A DNA stretch of 64,000 nucleotides from Pseudomonadales bacterium (lineage in GTDB: Bacteria > Pseudomonadota > Gammaproteobacteria > Pseudomonadales > Azotimanducaceae), in contig JAQXDL010000032.1 in assembly GCA_029251375.1 (NCBI GenBank), forward strand, positions 80,266 through 144,265, in the 5' to 3' direction. Shown here piece after piece: positions 1 to 8,629 of the stretch; the stretch's first letter is position 1, and every line of letters begins with the position of its first letter. A program made the position numbers and the translations under genes. The notes under the pieces were generated by a model. It ran no database searches and was not told the origin of the DNA. It saw nothing but the letters and a program-made list of their open reading frames with translations.

Positions 1-1033
1 CTTCGTCAATCAACGTGGCACGCGTGCCCGCATCTTGAATCGCCGCAAGGCGACCAGCAAAGTCCAGTTCAATCAGTGCTGTCCATGCAGGTGACATAAA
101 CATAATGTTTGTTTTCAGGCCTGACAGAAATCCGAATGAACGCGGTAGCGCGAGACCCGTAATGTCGATACCTTCCGCTAACATTGATTCCATGATGTCG
201 ATATAGGCATTGGCTTTGCCCGGCGCGCCAGGAATATGCGGCGCTGTGAATATAACCCGTGAATCAGCCGCTAAACCTTGTTCGCGCAGCAACGCCATTT
301 CAGAATCAAGTCGGGAGTATTCAAGCACATTTTGTATAAGACCGTTGTTCTTACCGGCCGCCTTAGCGATAGCCACCATCTCGTCAGTCTTGGCGAACGT
401 GCCCGGAATACTTCTCCCATCAGGCATCTTGTGCGCAACAAGTCTGCTGCTCGAGAACCCAATGGCGCCTTCCGATACCGATTTACCCACTAACTCCGCC
501 ATCTGCTGGATTTCATCAGCGGTCGGCTCTTCATCAACGCCACGCTCACCCATGACATAAGTGCGGATGGCACAGTGGCCAACCATGCCTGCGAGGTTGA
601 TGGCCGGATTTAGCTTCTCAAGAGAATTCAGGTATTCACCATAGCTTTCCCAATCCCACGGAAGGCCATTCAAAATGACGTTGCTCGGAATGTCTTCAAC
701 CGATTCCATCATGTTAGCCAAGTACTCGCGGTCCTGCGGCTTGCAAGGCGCGAATGTGACGCCGCAGTTACCAATCAGGGCGGTTGTTATGCCATGCCAG
801 ACAACCGGTGTGAGATCAGGATCCCAGCCCGCCTGTGCATCTAGGTGGGTATGTAGGTCAATAAACCCAGGAGTGACAGCATGCCCTTTGGCATCAATTT
901 CTCTCGTGCCGGTGCCTTCAACTTTGCCGAGGGCAACAATAGTGTCCTTGTCGATGGCAACATCGCCCAGATAAGGTTCAGAGCCGGTGCCGTCTACAAT
1001 AAGGCCGCCACGTATGATCAGATCGTATGCCAT
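1..1033 (-). CDS. N-acyl-D-amino-acid deacylase / amidohydrolase (partial)
   Basis: About 344 residues are visible from an ATG at 1033 (good context, then MAYDLIIRGG) to the left edge of the window, where the gene continues, so the C-terminal part is missing. The N-terminal beta-strand, the VTPGFIDLHTHLD metal-binding HxH motif (near residue 60) and the later GNCG motif are the signature of Amidohydro_3 D-aminoacylases, where the Cys bridges the zinc site. Family members hydrolyse N-acyl-D-amino acids in the cytoplasm. The exact substrate (D-Glu, D-Asp or other) cannot be read from sequence. The family is clear and the substrate is inference. Confidence 0.85.
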   Translation of the reverse strand, partial: MAYDLIIRGGLIVDGTGSEPYLGDVAIDKDTIVALGKVEGTGTREIDAKGHAVTPGFIDLHTHLDAQAGWDPDLTPVVWHGITTALIGNCGVTFAPCKPQDREYLANMMESVEDIPSNVILNGLPWDWESYGEYLNSLEKLNPAINLAGMVGHCAIRTYVMGERGVDEEPTADEIQQMAELVGKSVSEGAIGFSSSRLVAHKMPDGRSIPGTFAKTDEMVAIAKAAGKNNGLIQNVLEYSRLDSEMALLREQGLAADSRVIFTAPHIPGAPGKANAYIDIMESMLAEGIDITGLALPRSFGFLSGLKTNIMFMSPAWTALIELDFAGRLAAIQDAGTRATLIDE

Positions 1034-1234
1034 GGTAATGCTCCTGTCGGTCTACTAGAGATAAGTTAGAATGGTTTAGCAGGGTACACTAGCTGATTTT
1101 TTAATCGAAGAACATCGGTAGCTGTTCGTTTAGGCTTGCTGAAAGTCAATTTAAATTGGTCGACCACATGAGTACTTGTCGATTGTGTAATAGGTATAAT
1201 GGCGGGAATAGAGCCCCTTTGAGTGGATACCGAC

Positions 1235-1816
1235 ATGGAAGATGAAGTCAATTACAGAAATAACCCGTTACACAGTATCGGTCTAAAGGTTCTGTTGAAT
1301 GAGCTGGTCGACCATTACGGCTTTGACATACTTTCCGCCTACCTGAGTATCAATTGTTTTAAGGTCAACCCGAGTATCGAATCGAGTATCAAATTCTTGA
1401 AGAAGACCGAATGGGCGCGGGAAAAGGTAGAAGCTTTCTATTTGTATGAGTTTAAGAATTTACCGAGGGCATCTGACGAGCAATTTTTGTTGCCGCCGCG
1501 AGAGCGAATTATTCCTGAGCAACAAAAACCCGGTGAACCTGCCGAGTTGAGTATTGAAGATGCAGAGCGTCTGGCAGAAAAGCGAGCGAAGAAGTGGGGC
1601 GATAAAGGGCGGGGTGGTAGACAAGGGTCCAATTCGGGTTACGCACCTAAAGACAGAGCTTCATCTCGTCACAAATCCTCTACCAGGTCTCATGCTAAAT
1701 CTGACGAAAAAGCGTCTGCTAGCCCGGCTCCTGCAGCCAGCGAGCGAGTTGCAAAAGACATTGCAAAGGGCAAAGTTGATCCATGGGCAAATGCGAGAAA
1801 TAGAAAGAAAACATAA
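1235..1816 (+). CDS. VF530-domain protein with basic, low-complexity C-terminal tail
   Basis: Residues about 8-75 match the small VF530 (DUF2132) family, including [35 protein letters not shown] and the YGF core. VF530 proteins are normally only about 70-80 residues and are annotated as putative DNA-binding. Here the domain is followed by some 115 extra residues rich in Lys, Arg, Ser and Ala, probably disordered and suited to nucleic-acid contact. A GTG at 1223 is an alternative start four codons upstream; I prefer the ATG at 1235. A short, tail-less paralogue lies at 50147-50371. The biological role is unknown. Confidence 0.75.
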   Translation: MEDEVNYRNNPLHSIGLKVLLNELVDHYGFDILSAYLSINCFKVNPSIESSIKFLKKTEWAREKVEAFYLYEFKNLPRASDEQFLLPPRERIIPEQQKPGEPAELSIEDAERLAEKRAKKWGDKGRGGRQGSNSGYAPKDRASSRHKSSTRSHAKSDEKASASPAPAASERVAKDIAKGKVDPWANARNRKKT

Positions 1817-1920
1817 TTTGCGAGGGTAACGCCAGCGGTCTTTAAGGGTGCAAGTAAAGAGTTAAACCAACAGTGCGAGTTAAGCAAGCTCGTTGAAAAA
1901 ATTGATATAAGGAACAAGAA

Positions 1921-2577
1921 ATGCCAACACTTCACGGGTTTTCATACAGTAATTACTACAACATGCCGAAACACGCATTGTTATATAAAGGCGTTAGTTT
2001 TGAAGAAGACTTGGTGTACCCAAGCGCACAGGGCTACAACAAATTAAGCCCGGCGCTGAAAGTACCGAGCCTGACGACTGACACTGGCGAGCATCTTTCC
2101 GAAGCGGCTGTGCTGTGTGAATACATCGAAGATGCTTATCCGCAGAAGCCATTGCTGCCTGCAGATGCCGTTGCGCGCAATAAGAATCGACAGTTGATGC
2201 ACATGGCAGAGTTGTATATTGAATTGCCAAATCGCAGATTGATCCCGTACAGTTTTAGGAATGCGCCGGCGCCGGAGCAATTGGTTAGTGAAGTGGTTGC
2301 TGTGGTCGATCGTGGTATTAATAGTATTAACGCACTCGCCACATTTGACCCCTGGGTACTTGGGGCCGAGTTCACGATGGCGGACATCTATCTTTTTTAT
2401 GTTTTGACTGTTGCTGAAATGGGTGGCCAGATGACGGGGATAGATTTGAATGCGCGTATTCCCGGGCTCGAACAATGGCGTACAGCCTTTGCGGCCGATC
2501 CAATCAGCCAGCAAGTCGCGGCGGATACAGAAGCCAATCGGGAAGGCTTTTTTGGTTATATCCAGAGTCTTAGCTAA
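1921..2577 (+). CDS. Glutathione S-transferase family protein
   Basis: A 218-residue protein, the normal GST length. The N-terminal thioredoxin-like half holds the VPSL cis-Pro segment and the following acidic/Ser glutathione site (LSEAAVLCEYIEDAYP, residues about 58-75), and an all-helical C-terminal half carries FTMADIYLFYVL. It should bind glutathione in the cytoplasm and conjugate or reduce electrophiles; the substrate is not predictable. AGGAACAAGAA just before the ATG is a clear ribosome site. It sits alone, 104 bp after the VF530-domain gene on the same strand. Confidence 0.85.
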   Translation: MPTLHGFSYSNYYNMPKHALLYKGVSFEEDLVYPSAQGYNKLSPALKVPSLTTDTGEHLSEAAVLCEYIEDAYPQKPLLPADAVARNKNRQLMHMAELYIELPNRRLIPYSFRNAPAPEQLVSEVVAVVDRGINSINALATFDPWVLGAEFTMADIYLFYVLTVAEMGGQMTGIDLNARIPGLEQWRTAFAADPISQQVAADTEANREGFFGYIQSLS

Positions 2578-2677
2578 TTTGTTTGATTGATAGACAGAAA
2601 GCCGGCGGTCTCGATAGGTGTTTGCGCGCTTAGAACAGAACTGCTGGCTTATCGGCGGCAAGGTTCAAAGCATTGGC

Positions 2678-3367
2678 TCATATATGTACGGGTTCTTCGT
2701 TACCCGTGCCGAGTGATGCGGCCATGATGCGACTTAAGTGACTGTAGGGTAAGCCGGTTTCATCGTGCCATTGGTTGAATGCTTGTTGGGCCGCCCGCAA
2801 ATCTCTTTGACTGTTCGGTTCCTTGTCAACGATGCCCTCTGCGATCAGCACCGTGACCACATCTTGAGTGAACATGAACGTATCTTTGCCCACAAAGCGA
2901 AGAAAGTACTGGCTAGTGCGACCGCCCAGTCGGCTGCCATGTTTCTTTAGGTACAGTAGTAGACCAACGATGTCATCTTCAGGCCAGTCCGCCAGAAACT
3001 GGCCAAAAGATTGGTGCTGCTCGATCATATCCAAGACAAACATGGCGTTATCGCGAATTGTTAAAATCTTGGTTCTATTCCTGATGATTGAAGCATCTAG
3101 AGCTAGCTCATCAAGTCTCTCATCGCTGAAGTTAGCGACAGCCCTAGGATTAAAGTTGGCAAATGCTCGTTCAAAATTGGGCCATTTGTATTCGACGATT
3201 TTCCAGACAAAGCCGGCCCGAAACACACATTTAGACATCTCCCGCAGATAGATAGCGTCAGGTATTTGGGCCAGTGCGCGAGGTGTATTCATCTCGGGCA
3301 AACTGTCTAGAAGGGCTGCTTCGCCCTTTCGCTTGACGGCTCTTTCGTAGATCTTTTCGAATGTCAT
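2678..3367 (-). CDS. DNA-3-methyladenine glycosylase I (Tag)-like protein
   Basis: A 229-residue protein of the HhH-GPD alkyl-base glycosylase superfamily, closest in pattern to Tag-type proteins: FRAGFVWKIVEYKWPNFERAF near residue 50 and the helical RNRTKILTIRDNA segment. The family removes 3-methyladenine from DNA to start base-excision repair. It is slightly longer than E. coli Tag, and I do not see the full set of Tag zinc Cys/His ligands at both ends, so it belongs to the divergent Tag-like branch and its activity is inferred. It is divergent from the DUF4136 lipoprotein, with about 360 bp between. Confidence 0.7.
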   Translation of the reverse strand: MTFEKIYERAVKRKGEAALLDSLPEMNTPRALAQIPDAIYLREMSKCVFRAGFVWKIVEYKWPNFERAFANFNPRAVANFSDERLDELALDASIIRNRTKILTIRDNAMFVLDMIEQHQSFGQFLADWPEDDIVGLLLYLKKHGSRLGGRTSQYFLRFVGKDTFMFTQDVVTVLIAEGIVDKEPNSQRDLRAAQQAFNQWHDETGLPYSHLSRIMAASLGTGNEEPVHI

Positions 3368-3731
3368 TTTATAGATAGATGCTTTGCAAGTGTAAGGGAT
3401 GGTTTACGCTTATATGAAATTTGTCAAATATCACTGGTGTTGCTGGTTATACGAATGTCTGAAGGTTCAGATTCTCCCACCTGTTTGGTTGTCACGCCAG
3501 TTGTTTTAGCGTCAGAGAATGATTCGTTGTAGTTGGGTGTGGGTGGGTTTAGTCCGGTTTGGTGGGTGCCTGTCTTGAATGATCTGCATTGACAGCAAAC
3601 AAACACCTGAAGCAAACGATAGAAAGCAAGGCGTCGCAAAAGGTCTATCTAGGCGAGGAAAATAGGTGGTATAGTTTTCGCCCCGCGGCGAGTACATCAG
3701 CCGATAACAACGAATCAAAAAAGAAAAACTT
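3368..3731. other. Intergenic region without recognisable gene
   Basis: A 364-bp divergent spacer between the Tag-like gene and the DUF4136 lipoprotein gene. Short open frames here have no family resemblance and no convincing ribosome sites. It must contain the promoters of both neighbours, but I could not assign a confident promoter. Confidence 0.5.
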
Positions 3732-4310
3732 ATGAAAAGACTAGCCTGTTTAATCCTCCTATCATCTTTTTTGTTTGGCTGTGCCAGTAAGCCAACATAT
3801 AGCTTCGACCATGATGCGAGCGTCGACTTCAGCGAACTGAAAACCTATCGCTGGTACGATGATGTTTACCCGTCTCGAGACTCGCGATACCGCAGCTACG
3901 GCGATGCAAATAATCGAGTACGTCGATTTATTAATCGCGAGCTAACGTCCAAGGGCTTTACTGAAGCCAAGTCGGGCAATGCCGATTTCCTTGTGAACTA
4001 TCACGTGTCGAAAGAAGAGCGTTACTCTGCGCAACAGTTTAATAATTACTATGACGGCGGCGTGCATGGCGGTGTATCGACGGGTTCTTATGGCTCCTCT
4101 GTGGCGATCGGTTACAGCACCGGCGGTGGCAAGCCAAAAACATATGAGGAAGGTACGGTTGTTATCGACCTTTTGAGTTCTGAAACGAAAGGTCTTATCT
4201 GGCGTTCGATTGCCGAGGGGCGTTTACCTAAAAAGCTGTCCCCATCGATTCGGGATAACGCTGCCGACCTGTTATCAAAAGAAATGTTCAGCGCCTTTCC
4301 GCCGCAATAG
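3732..4310 (+). CDS. DUF4136 lipoprotein
   Basis: A 192-residue protein starting with a short lipoprotein signal peptide ending in the lipobox LFGC (Cys at about residue 17), so it should be acylated and held in the inner or outer membrane. The mature part has the DUF4136 pattern: FSELKTYRWYDD, NADFLVNYHV, a Gly/Ser-rich stretch with GYSTGGG, then GTVVIDLLS and KGLIWRSIAEG. The family is widespread in Gram-negatives and its function is unknown. The gene is monocistronic. A purine-rich AAAAAAGAAAAAC precedes the ATG. Confidence 0.85.
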   Translation: MKRLACLILLSSFLFGCASKPTYSFDHDASVDFSELKTYRWYDDVYPSRDSRYRSYGDANNRVRRFINRELTSKGFTEAKSGNADFLVNYHVSKEERYSAQQFNNYYDGGVHGGVSTGSYGSSVAIGYSTGGGKPKTYEEGTVVIDLLSSETKGLIWRSIAEGRLPKKLSPSIRDNAADLLSKEMFSAFPPQ

Positions 4311-4458
4311 CCAATTGCGCTTAGACTACAGTGATAACTCGACAGGCCTACTAACTGCGAGAAACTGTCGAAGATCTGTGCGCTTATCTGCTCTTATACA
4401 AGATCACAGACGGAAATCCTTCGCGCCTGAGTTTGTTGCGAGGGCTTAGCTGATGCAC

Positions 4459-5292
4459 TTACTCAAATAGCCGCATGGGATCACCCATATCATGGTAGCC
4501 TAGATATCCGCCGCCAACGTCGGATGCATCGTAGAGTGCATAACCTAAAAGCTCCTGTGCCCTGCGGGGAAAGCCTTTAACAGTGTCGATGGGAATATTG
4601 GTATAGCTGTTCTCGACCGGACGCAACCAGCCGCAGCATAATCCTGTTGAAAGTGCCCTGCGACGTCTGTTCGTCGTGTTTGTGCCTCCTGCGTGTAATG
4701 TGTCACCTCTAAAAAAAAGCGCAGAGCCAGCGGGTAGGTCGCAAGCAACAATTTCATCTTTTGTTGGCATTCGATCTCGGTCCCAACGATGACTGCCTGC
4801 TGCAACGAGCGTTGCACCCATTTGAGGTGTCACGTCGACTAAAGCAGCAATTGTGTTCACGATCATTGGGTTTGATGTGTTTGCAAAGTTCCAAGCATCG
4901 TCATCGCGGTGGATTGGTTGAGCGGACTCGCCTGGGCCAATATCAATAACTTCGCCATTATTTAAGATAATCGTAGGTCCTATTGGACCAAGCACAGCTT
5001 CGGCAAAACCGATCATTTTATCGTCGAGCATAATGTCTAAAAAACTTGGCGCTTTCATGCACAGACCTTGCAGGCGCTTGGTGCGCAAGCCGAGAAAGCT
5101 GTCAGAGGCTTCTGAGCCTGAACTGGTGCCATCATGCTGATCTAGCCAAGGTGAGAGTTCATGGTTAAATTGTGCAAGTAAACGAGGATTTAGCCAGTCA
5201 TCAACAATGACGCCACCATCTCGCTCATTGGCTTCGACGATATCGTCGACAGTACAATCTGATGGCAGGCGTTGCAGGGCTCGTGCAGTCAT
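4459..5292 (-). CDS. Phytanoyl-CoA dioxygenase (PhyH) family protein
   Basis: A 277-residue Fe(II)/2-oxoglutarate oxygenase. The metal-binding facial triad is visible as H128-R-D130 in PIHRDDDAW and the distal H200 in FRGDTLHAGG, with Arg residues just after it (NRRRRALS) for 2-oxoglutarate. PhyH-like bacterial enzymes hydroxylate lipids or small natural products; the substrate here is unknown. It is convergent with the lipoprotein gene on one side and divergent from the Ldh-type dehydrogenase on the other (about 95 bp between starts). Confidence 0.85.
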   Translation of the reverse strand: MTARALQRLPSDCTVDDIVEANERDGGVIVDDWLNPRLLAQFNHELSPWLDQHDGTSSGSEASDSFLGLRTKRLQGLCMKAPSFLDIMLDDKMIGFAEAVLGPIGPTIILNNGEVIDIGPGESAQPIHRDDDAWNFANTSNPMIVNTIAALVDVTPQMGATLVAAGSHRWDRDRMPTKDEIVACDLPAGSALFFRGDTLHAGGTNTTNRRRRALSTGLCCGWLRPVENSYTNIPIDTVKGFPRRAQELLGYALYDASDVGGGYLGYHDMGDPMRLFE

Positions 5293-5386
5293 TCAGAATT
5301 CTCCAAAGGTTGATGCAGCTTAATAATGTTAACATTTAATATTGATCGTCGCAGAGTCTCACTTACCGTTTCAAAGAGCGCCACGA

Positions 5387-6523
5387 ATGCAGAATGAAAG
5401 TAAAGCTAGCATGATTAAGGAAGATCCAAATTTTCTTGAGTATTGTTATCGCCGCGTATTGCTTGCACTGGATTTTTCGAATGAGCAGGCAGAGGTCATC
5501 GCACATTGCGTGTCCGATGGAGATCGTAATGGGAAATCGACGCAAGGCATTGGCGTGTTTGAAATTCCGGTATTGCTGGCGCGCACTGGAACCATGGACG
5601 TAACAGCGGTTCCTGAGATCGTTGACGAAGGTCCGACGTGGCTGGTCGTTGATGCCAAGCGCGCTTCAGGTCAGTGGGCTGTCACGATGGCGATGGAGGC
5701 TACAATTAATAAGGCGCGTGAAAGTGCGATTGCGATTGGGTTCGTGCGCGACTTCAACGACGCCGGCGCTTTCGGCACTTATGTACGAATGGCTGCGCGC
5801 GAAGGTATGTTTGCGATGGCAACAAATAATAGCCTCCCGCTTGTATCTCCCTGGGGTGCGATGCAGAACGTATTATCCGGTGCGCCATTCGCCGCCGCGA
5901 CACCGGGTGGTGAGCTGGCGCCGATTGTTTCAGACATCCAGGCTGTGGAAGTTCACGATGGCGATATTAGCGAAGCGTTTTTTCAAGGCAAAAAGCTCAA
6001 GGGCGAATATTTAGTCGATCCCCAAACAGGCGAATTGACCGACGATCCGGCACCGTATTTTAAGCAGATGGATGATTATGGGCGCATTTCAGACTGCGAT
6101 GCGCCGTCAGTTTTCGGCACACCTCGTATGTATGCGTTTAACCTGTTTACCGAAATGCTGGCTGGCGTCATCAACCCTAATGCACGGATGAGCCCAGAAA
6201 TTGATGGGCCACCATCGCATTGGCTTGAGCCTCAGACCGAAGCATTAACCGGCGGTGCCTGCATTATTGTGATAGACCCGACTCATTGGATGCCTGCTGG
6301 TGAAGCTGGACGCCGCTCCGACCGTCTTGTTTCTGCAGTAAAAAGCGCCAAACCAAGACCGGGGGTTGATGAAATTTTTCTGCCGGGTGAGAGAGGTTGG
6401 AAAGCGATGCAAACTGCCAGCAAAGTTGACATTCTGCCTGCACATTGGGAATCCTTTACCGCAATTGTTGACAGCGTTGGTTTGGCGATCGACACGCTTC
6501 GCGCTGAGTACGTAGAGAATTGA
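5387..6523 (+). CDS. Malate/L-lactate dehydrogenase (Ldh family) oxidoreductase
   Basis: This belongs to the NAD(P)-dependent Ldh_2 family (malate, ureidoglycolate, 2,3-diketo-L-gulonate and sulfolactate dehydrogenases). Supporting segments are GIGVFEIP, the DAKRASGQWAV region, MAAREGMFAMATNNS, and the C-terminal FLPGERGW near residue 335. Family enzymes reduce or oxidise 2-oxo/2-hydroxy acids in the cytoplasm with a fold unrelated to classic LDH. The open frame reaches a TTG at 5342. ATGs at 5387 and 5411 are more likely starts, and 5411 is also possible. A PhyH-type oxygenase is divergent upstream. Confidence 0.8.
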   Translation: MQNESKASMIKEDPNFLEYCYRRVLLALDFSNEQAEVIAHCVSDGDRNGKSTQGIGVFEIPVLLARTGTMDVTAVPEIVDEGPTWLVVDAKRASGQWAVTMAMEATINKARESAIAIGFVRDFNDAGAFGTYVRMAAREGMFAMATNNSLPLVSPWGAMQNVLSGAPFAAATPGGELAPIVSDIQAVEVHDGDISEAFFQGKKLKGEYLVDPQTGELTDDPAPYFKQMDDYGRISDCDAPSVFGTPRMYAFNLFTEMLAGVINPNARMSPEIDGPPSHWLEPQTEALTGGACIIVIDPTHWMPAGEAGRRSDRLVSAVKSAKPRPGVDEIFLPGERGWKAMQTASKVDILPAHWESFTAIVDSVGLAIDTLRAEYVEN

Positions 6524-6530
6524 TGCTAGT

Positions 6531-6582
6531 TACAATCCTGTATCGCGGCACGACCAAAATCGCTAGTTAGACCAGGATTGTA
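6531..6582. repeat. 10-bp perfect inverted repeat between convergent genes
   Basis: TACAATCCTG at 6531-6540 is repeated in exact inverted form at 6573-6582, with 32 bp between. It lies just after the Ldh-type gene stop and before the end of the convergent MFS gene. It could form a bidirectional terminator stem, although the loop is long and no clean T-tract follows. The structure is seen; its role is inference. Confidence 0.45.
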
Positions 6583-6644
6583 TTTTGCGGCAACAGACAT
6601 TGTGACTCGTTGTCGGGGGTGAATGGTTCCACCTTTCGTGATGT

Positions 6645-7766
6645 TCATCCATCCGATCTAAGTTCAACGCGAAGAGGTTGATAGCAAAAGGCGACGCTTG
6701 ACAGTGTTATCACAACAGCCGCGCTGATCATTAAGTTCGTATAGCCACTTTGACTGATGACCCAGCCACCAATGGGTGGTCCAAGCATTGCTGCAACGCC
6801 TTGAACGCCCGGTATAAGGACGGCCATTCGATGGCTGAGATTGCCAATGCTGGCCATTTGGTAGGAAAGACAATAGGTCCATGCAGCTGAAAATAAGATG
6901 ACCGCTGCAAGAAAGTATAACCATTGTGTGCTGAGCGCTAGAAAATAGAAGGCTGCAAGAAAAGCGGTTGCTGAGATTAAGTGCGGGTAATTTTTACCGA
7001 ATCGGTCGCCAATAGCGGCGGCAATCAGTGCCCCGATGAGACCACCGGCCAGCGACAGTGCTAGTGATAATGCAATGTCGTCGCGACTAAAGCTCTTACT
7101 AATACCTAGCCTTTCGACGAAGGTCCAGACCGCGGAAAGCAAACAGAAGTGAAACAAGAGGCTTACGATACCAACCGCGGCCGTTTTTGAAGAGCCCGCT
7201 AAGATGTTTTGATCAGCGCCGTTGTCATTCGGAATCCAACGTGAAGACAAGGCCGTGATCGCAACAATTACCGCCAGTACCAGCCAGCATGCTGCGTATC
7301 CATAATAGGGATAAATCCATACAGGTAAGCTGTAAATAAGTGCTAAAGCAATTATCTGTTGAGTCGCAACCATACCACCAAATGCACGTTCACTTTGTGG
7401 GTGGGCCGATACAATTGAAACACCCGTGCCATACAATAGCCCGCTGCCGATGCCGCAAAGTGCAAGGCCTATCGAAAGAAAAATAGTGTTAGGTGCCAAG
7501 CCGCAGACTACTAACCCAGGCACTAACAATATGTAGCCGAGCTGTATGGCAGCGAGATTCCGCACCTTTCCATAAGTGATATATGCAGCCACCGAGGTGA
7601 TGAGAAATCCACCAAAATAAATACTCACAATGAGGCCAGCCTGCTGTTCGTCCAAATTGTATTGATCGGAAATCCAGCCGACAACAAACGGCAACAATAG
7701 GAAAAGAAGTGCGGCAGAGGCTGTTGCAAGTAGGGTTGAAATCAATTGTTTCTGAGGTGGGCCCAC
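6645..7766 (-). CDS. MFS transporter, last gene of the Rieske operon
   Basis: A 373-residue hydrophobic protein with about 11-12 predicted membrane segments in two halves. A basic loop with RFGKNYPHLI lies mid-protein, and Gly-rich helices such as GIGSGLLYGTGVSIV are typical of the major facilitator superfamily. The GTG start shares one base with the stop of the upstream small membrane protein gene (TAGTG), so translation is probably coupled. As last gene of the Rieske oxygenase operon it is likely to import the oxygenase substrate or export a product (inference). The substrate is unknown. Confidence 0.8.
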   Translation of the reverse strand: MGPPQKQLISTLLATASAALLFLLLPFVVGWISDQYNLDEQQAGLIVSIYFGGFLITSVAAYITYGKVRNLAAIQLGYILLVPGLVVCGLAPNTIFLSIGLALCGIGSGLLYGTGVSIVSAHPQSERAFGGMVATQQIIALALIYSLPVWIYPYYGYAACWLVLAVIVAITALSSRWIPNDNGADQNILAGSSKTAAVGIVSLLFHFCLLSAVWTFVERLGISKSFSRDDIALSLALSLAGGLIGALIAAAIGDRFGKNYPHLISATAFLAAFYFLALSTQWLYFLAAVILFSAAWTYCLSYQMASIGNLSHRMAVLIPGVQGVAAMLGPPIGGWVISQSGYTNLMISAAVVITLSSVAFCYQPLRVELRSDG

Positions 7767-8023
7767 TATGAAGTTGCTCTTCGTTTAAACAAATAGGTTG
7801 TGACGCCAAAAAGGCTTATAAGAAGCCAAAAGAGCTCAATAATGAAAGCGGACAAATTAAATTCGTAGCTGAGAGAGATGAGTATCAGCAGCGCTCCGAG
7901 GCCATTGAATAGAGAGAAACTCAGCTCGCTGGACGCCAATTTGTTGAGCTGCAGTAAAAGATAACAGCCGAGAATCATCAAAACGCCAATGTTGCCGATT
8001 ACGTCATACCAGTGGTAATTCAT
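7766..8023 (-). CDS. CBU_0592-like small membrane protein
   Basis: An 85-residue protein with three hydrophobic helices (about 8-25, 35-52 and 57-78) and the pattern DVIGNIGVLMILGCYLLLQ then SFSLFNGLGALLIL. It resembles the CBU_0592 family of small inner-membrane proteins of unknown function. The start overlaps the stop of the upstream gene by ATGA and its own stop overlaps the MFS start, so it is firmly inside the operon. Family assignment is from recall of the pattern. Confidence 0.7.
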   Translation of the reverse strand: MNYHWYDVIGNIGVLMILGCYLLLQLNKLASSELSFSLFNGLGALLILISLSYEFNLSAFIIELFWLLISLFGVTTYLFKRRATS

Positions 8024-8628
8024 AGGTTTTGCCTCAGTGTAAATCCAATAAGGTGTGCATTGATCAATGGCGCCAAACGCTCAGTTTCGCCAATGCTGTG
8101 GAGTAATCGCCATTTTCCCTGCGGCGTCGATCGCCTCAAACAGGCCGCGCTAAATATACCCTGCGTGTCGTTCATGCCGATGGCGAAGTCACCAACCTGT
8201 ATAAAGTAGCCAATCTCACTGGCTGTATCGACAACGGCGACGTTTGTCTGTTGCGACTGATCGGTTGTGTGTAGCGGAGACCAGATTTCTTTGTAACCTA
8301 TGGTCTTTCCCTTGGTTGTCACTTGGCCACGTTCCACCAACTTTTCGTCGACCATCATGAGGTCGCCTTCATCTTCAAGATGTTGTTTAGTCAAATCGAT
8401 ATGGTGTGTGAATCTGATTTTCGGTTGCGACCAATGAGTCCGTCCGGCAAAAGCGCTTTGGAGCGACTCGGTGTGCTTTGCTTGGTCCAGTGGCCAGCGC
8501 ATATCGGCAAAATAATCTCCAGCCTGCAACCAATAAACATTTGAATCCTCAAAGGGTTTGCCGTTTTCGATCGTCAGCGAGTCCCGTTGCCAAACGCCAG
8601 TCAGATCCTGTAGGTCGATATGCGTCAA
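8020..8628 (-). CDS. Uncharacterised protein in the Rieske operon (HRI1/calycin-like?)
   Basis: A 202-residue protein I cannot assign with confidence. It is soluble, without signal peptide or membrane segments, and rich in beta-type motifs: LTGVWQRDSL, NVYWLQAGDYFADMRWP and GYKEIWSPL. The SNVYWLQ-DMRWP segment is reminiscent of the lipocalin-like HRI1 family, which is a weak similarity. The TTG start lies one base after the stop of the Rieske oxygenase gene and the gene end overlaps the next start, so co-expression is near certain. It could bind a small hydrophobic ligand. Confidence 0.6.
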   Translation of the reverse strand: MTHIDLQDLTGVWQRDSLTIENGKPFEDSNVYWLQAGDYFADMRWPLDQAKHTESLQSAFAGRTHWSQPKIRFTHHIDLTKQHLEDEGDLMMVDEKLVERGQVTTKGKTIGYKEIWSPLHTTDQSQQTNVAVVDTASEIGYFIQVGDFAIGMNDTQGIFSAACLRRSTPQGKWRLLHSIGETERLAPLINAHLIGFTLRQNL

Positions 8629-8629
8629 T

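Noticed and set aside
1554..1829. Plus-strand frame of 91 codons inside the VF530-domain gene
   Set aside because: It overlaps the tail of the real gene in another frame; the basic composition mirrors the tail's codon bias only.
2044..2661. 205-codon minus-strand frame over the glutathione transferase gene
   Set aside because: The plus-strand frame matches the GST family over its full length; the antisense frame shows no domain.
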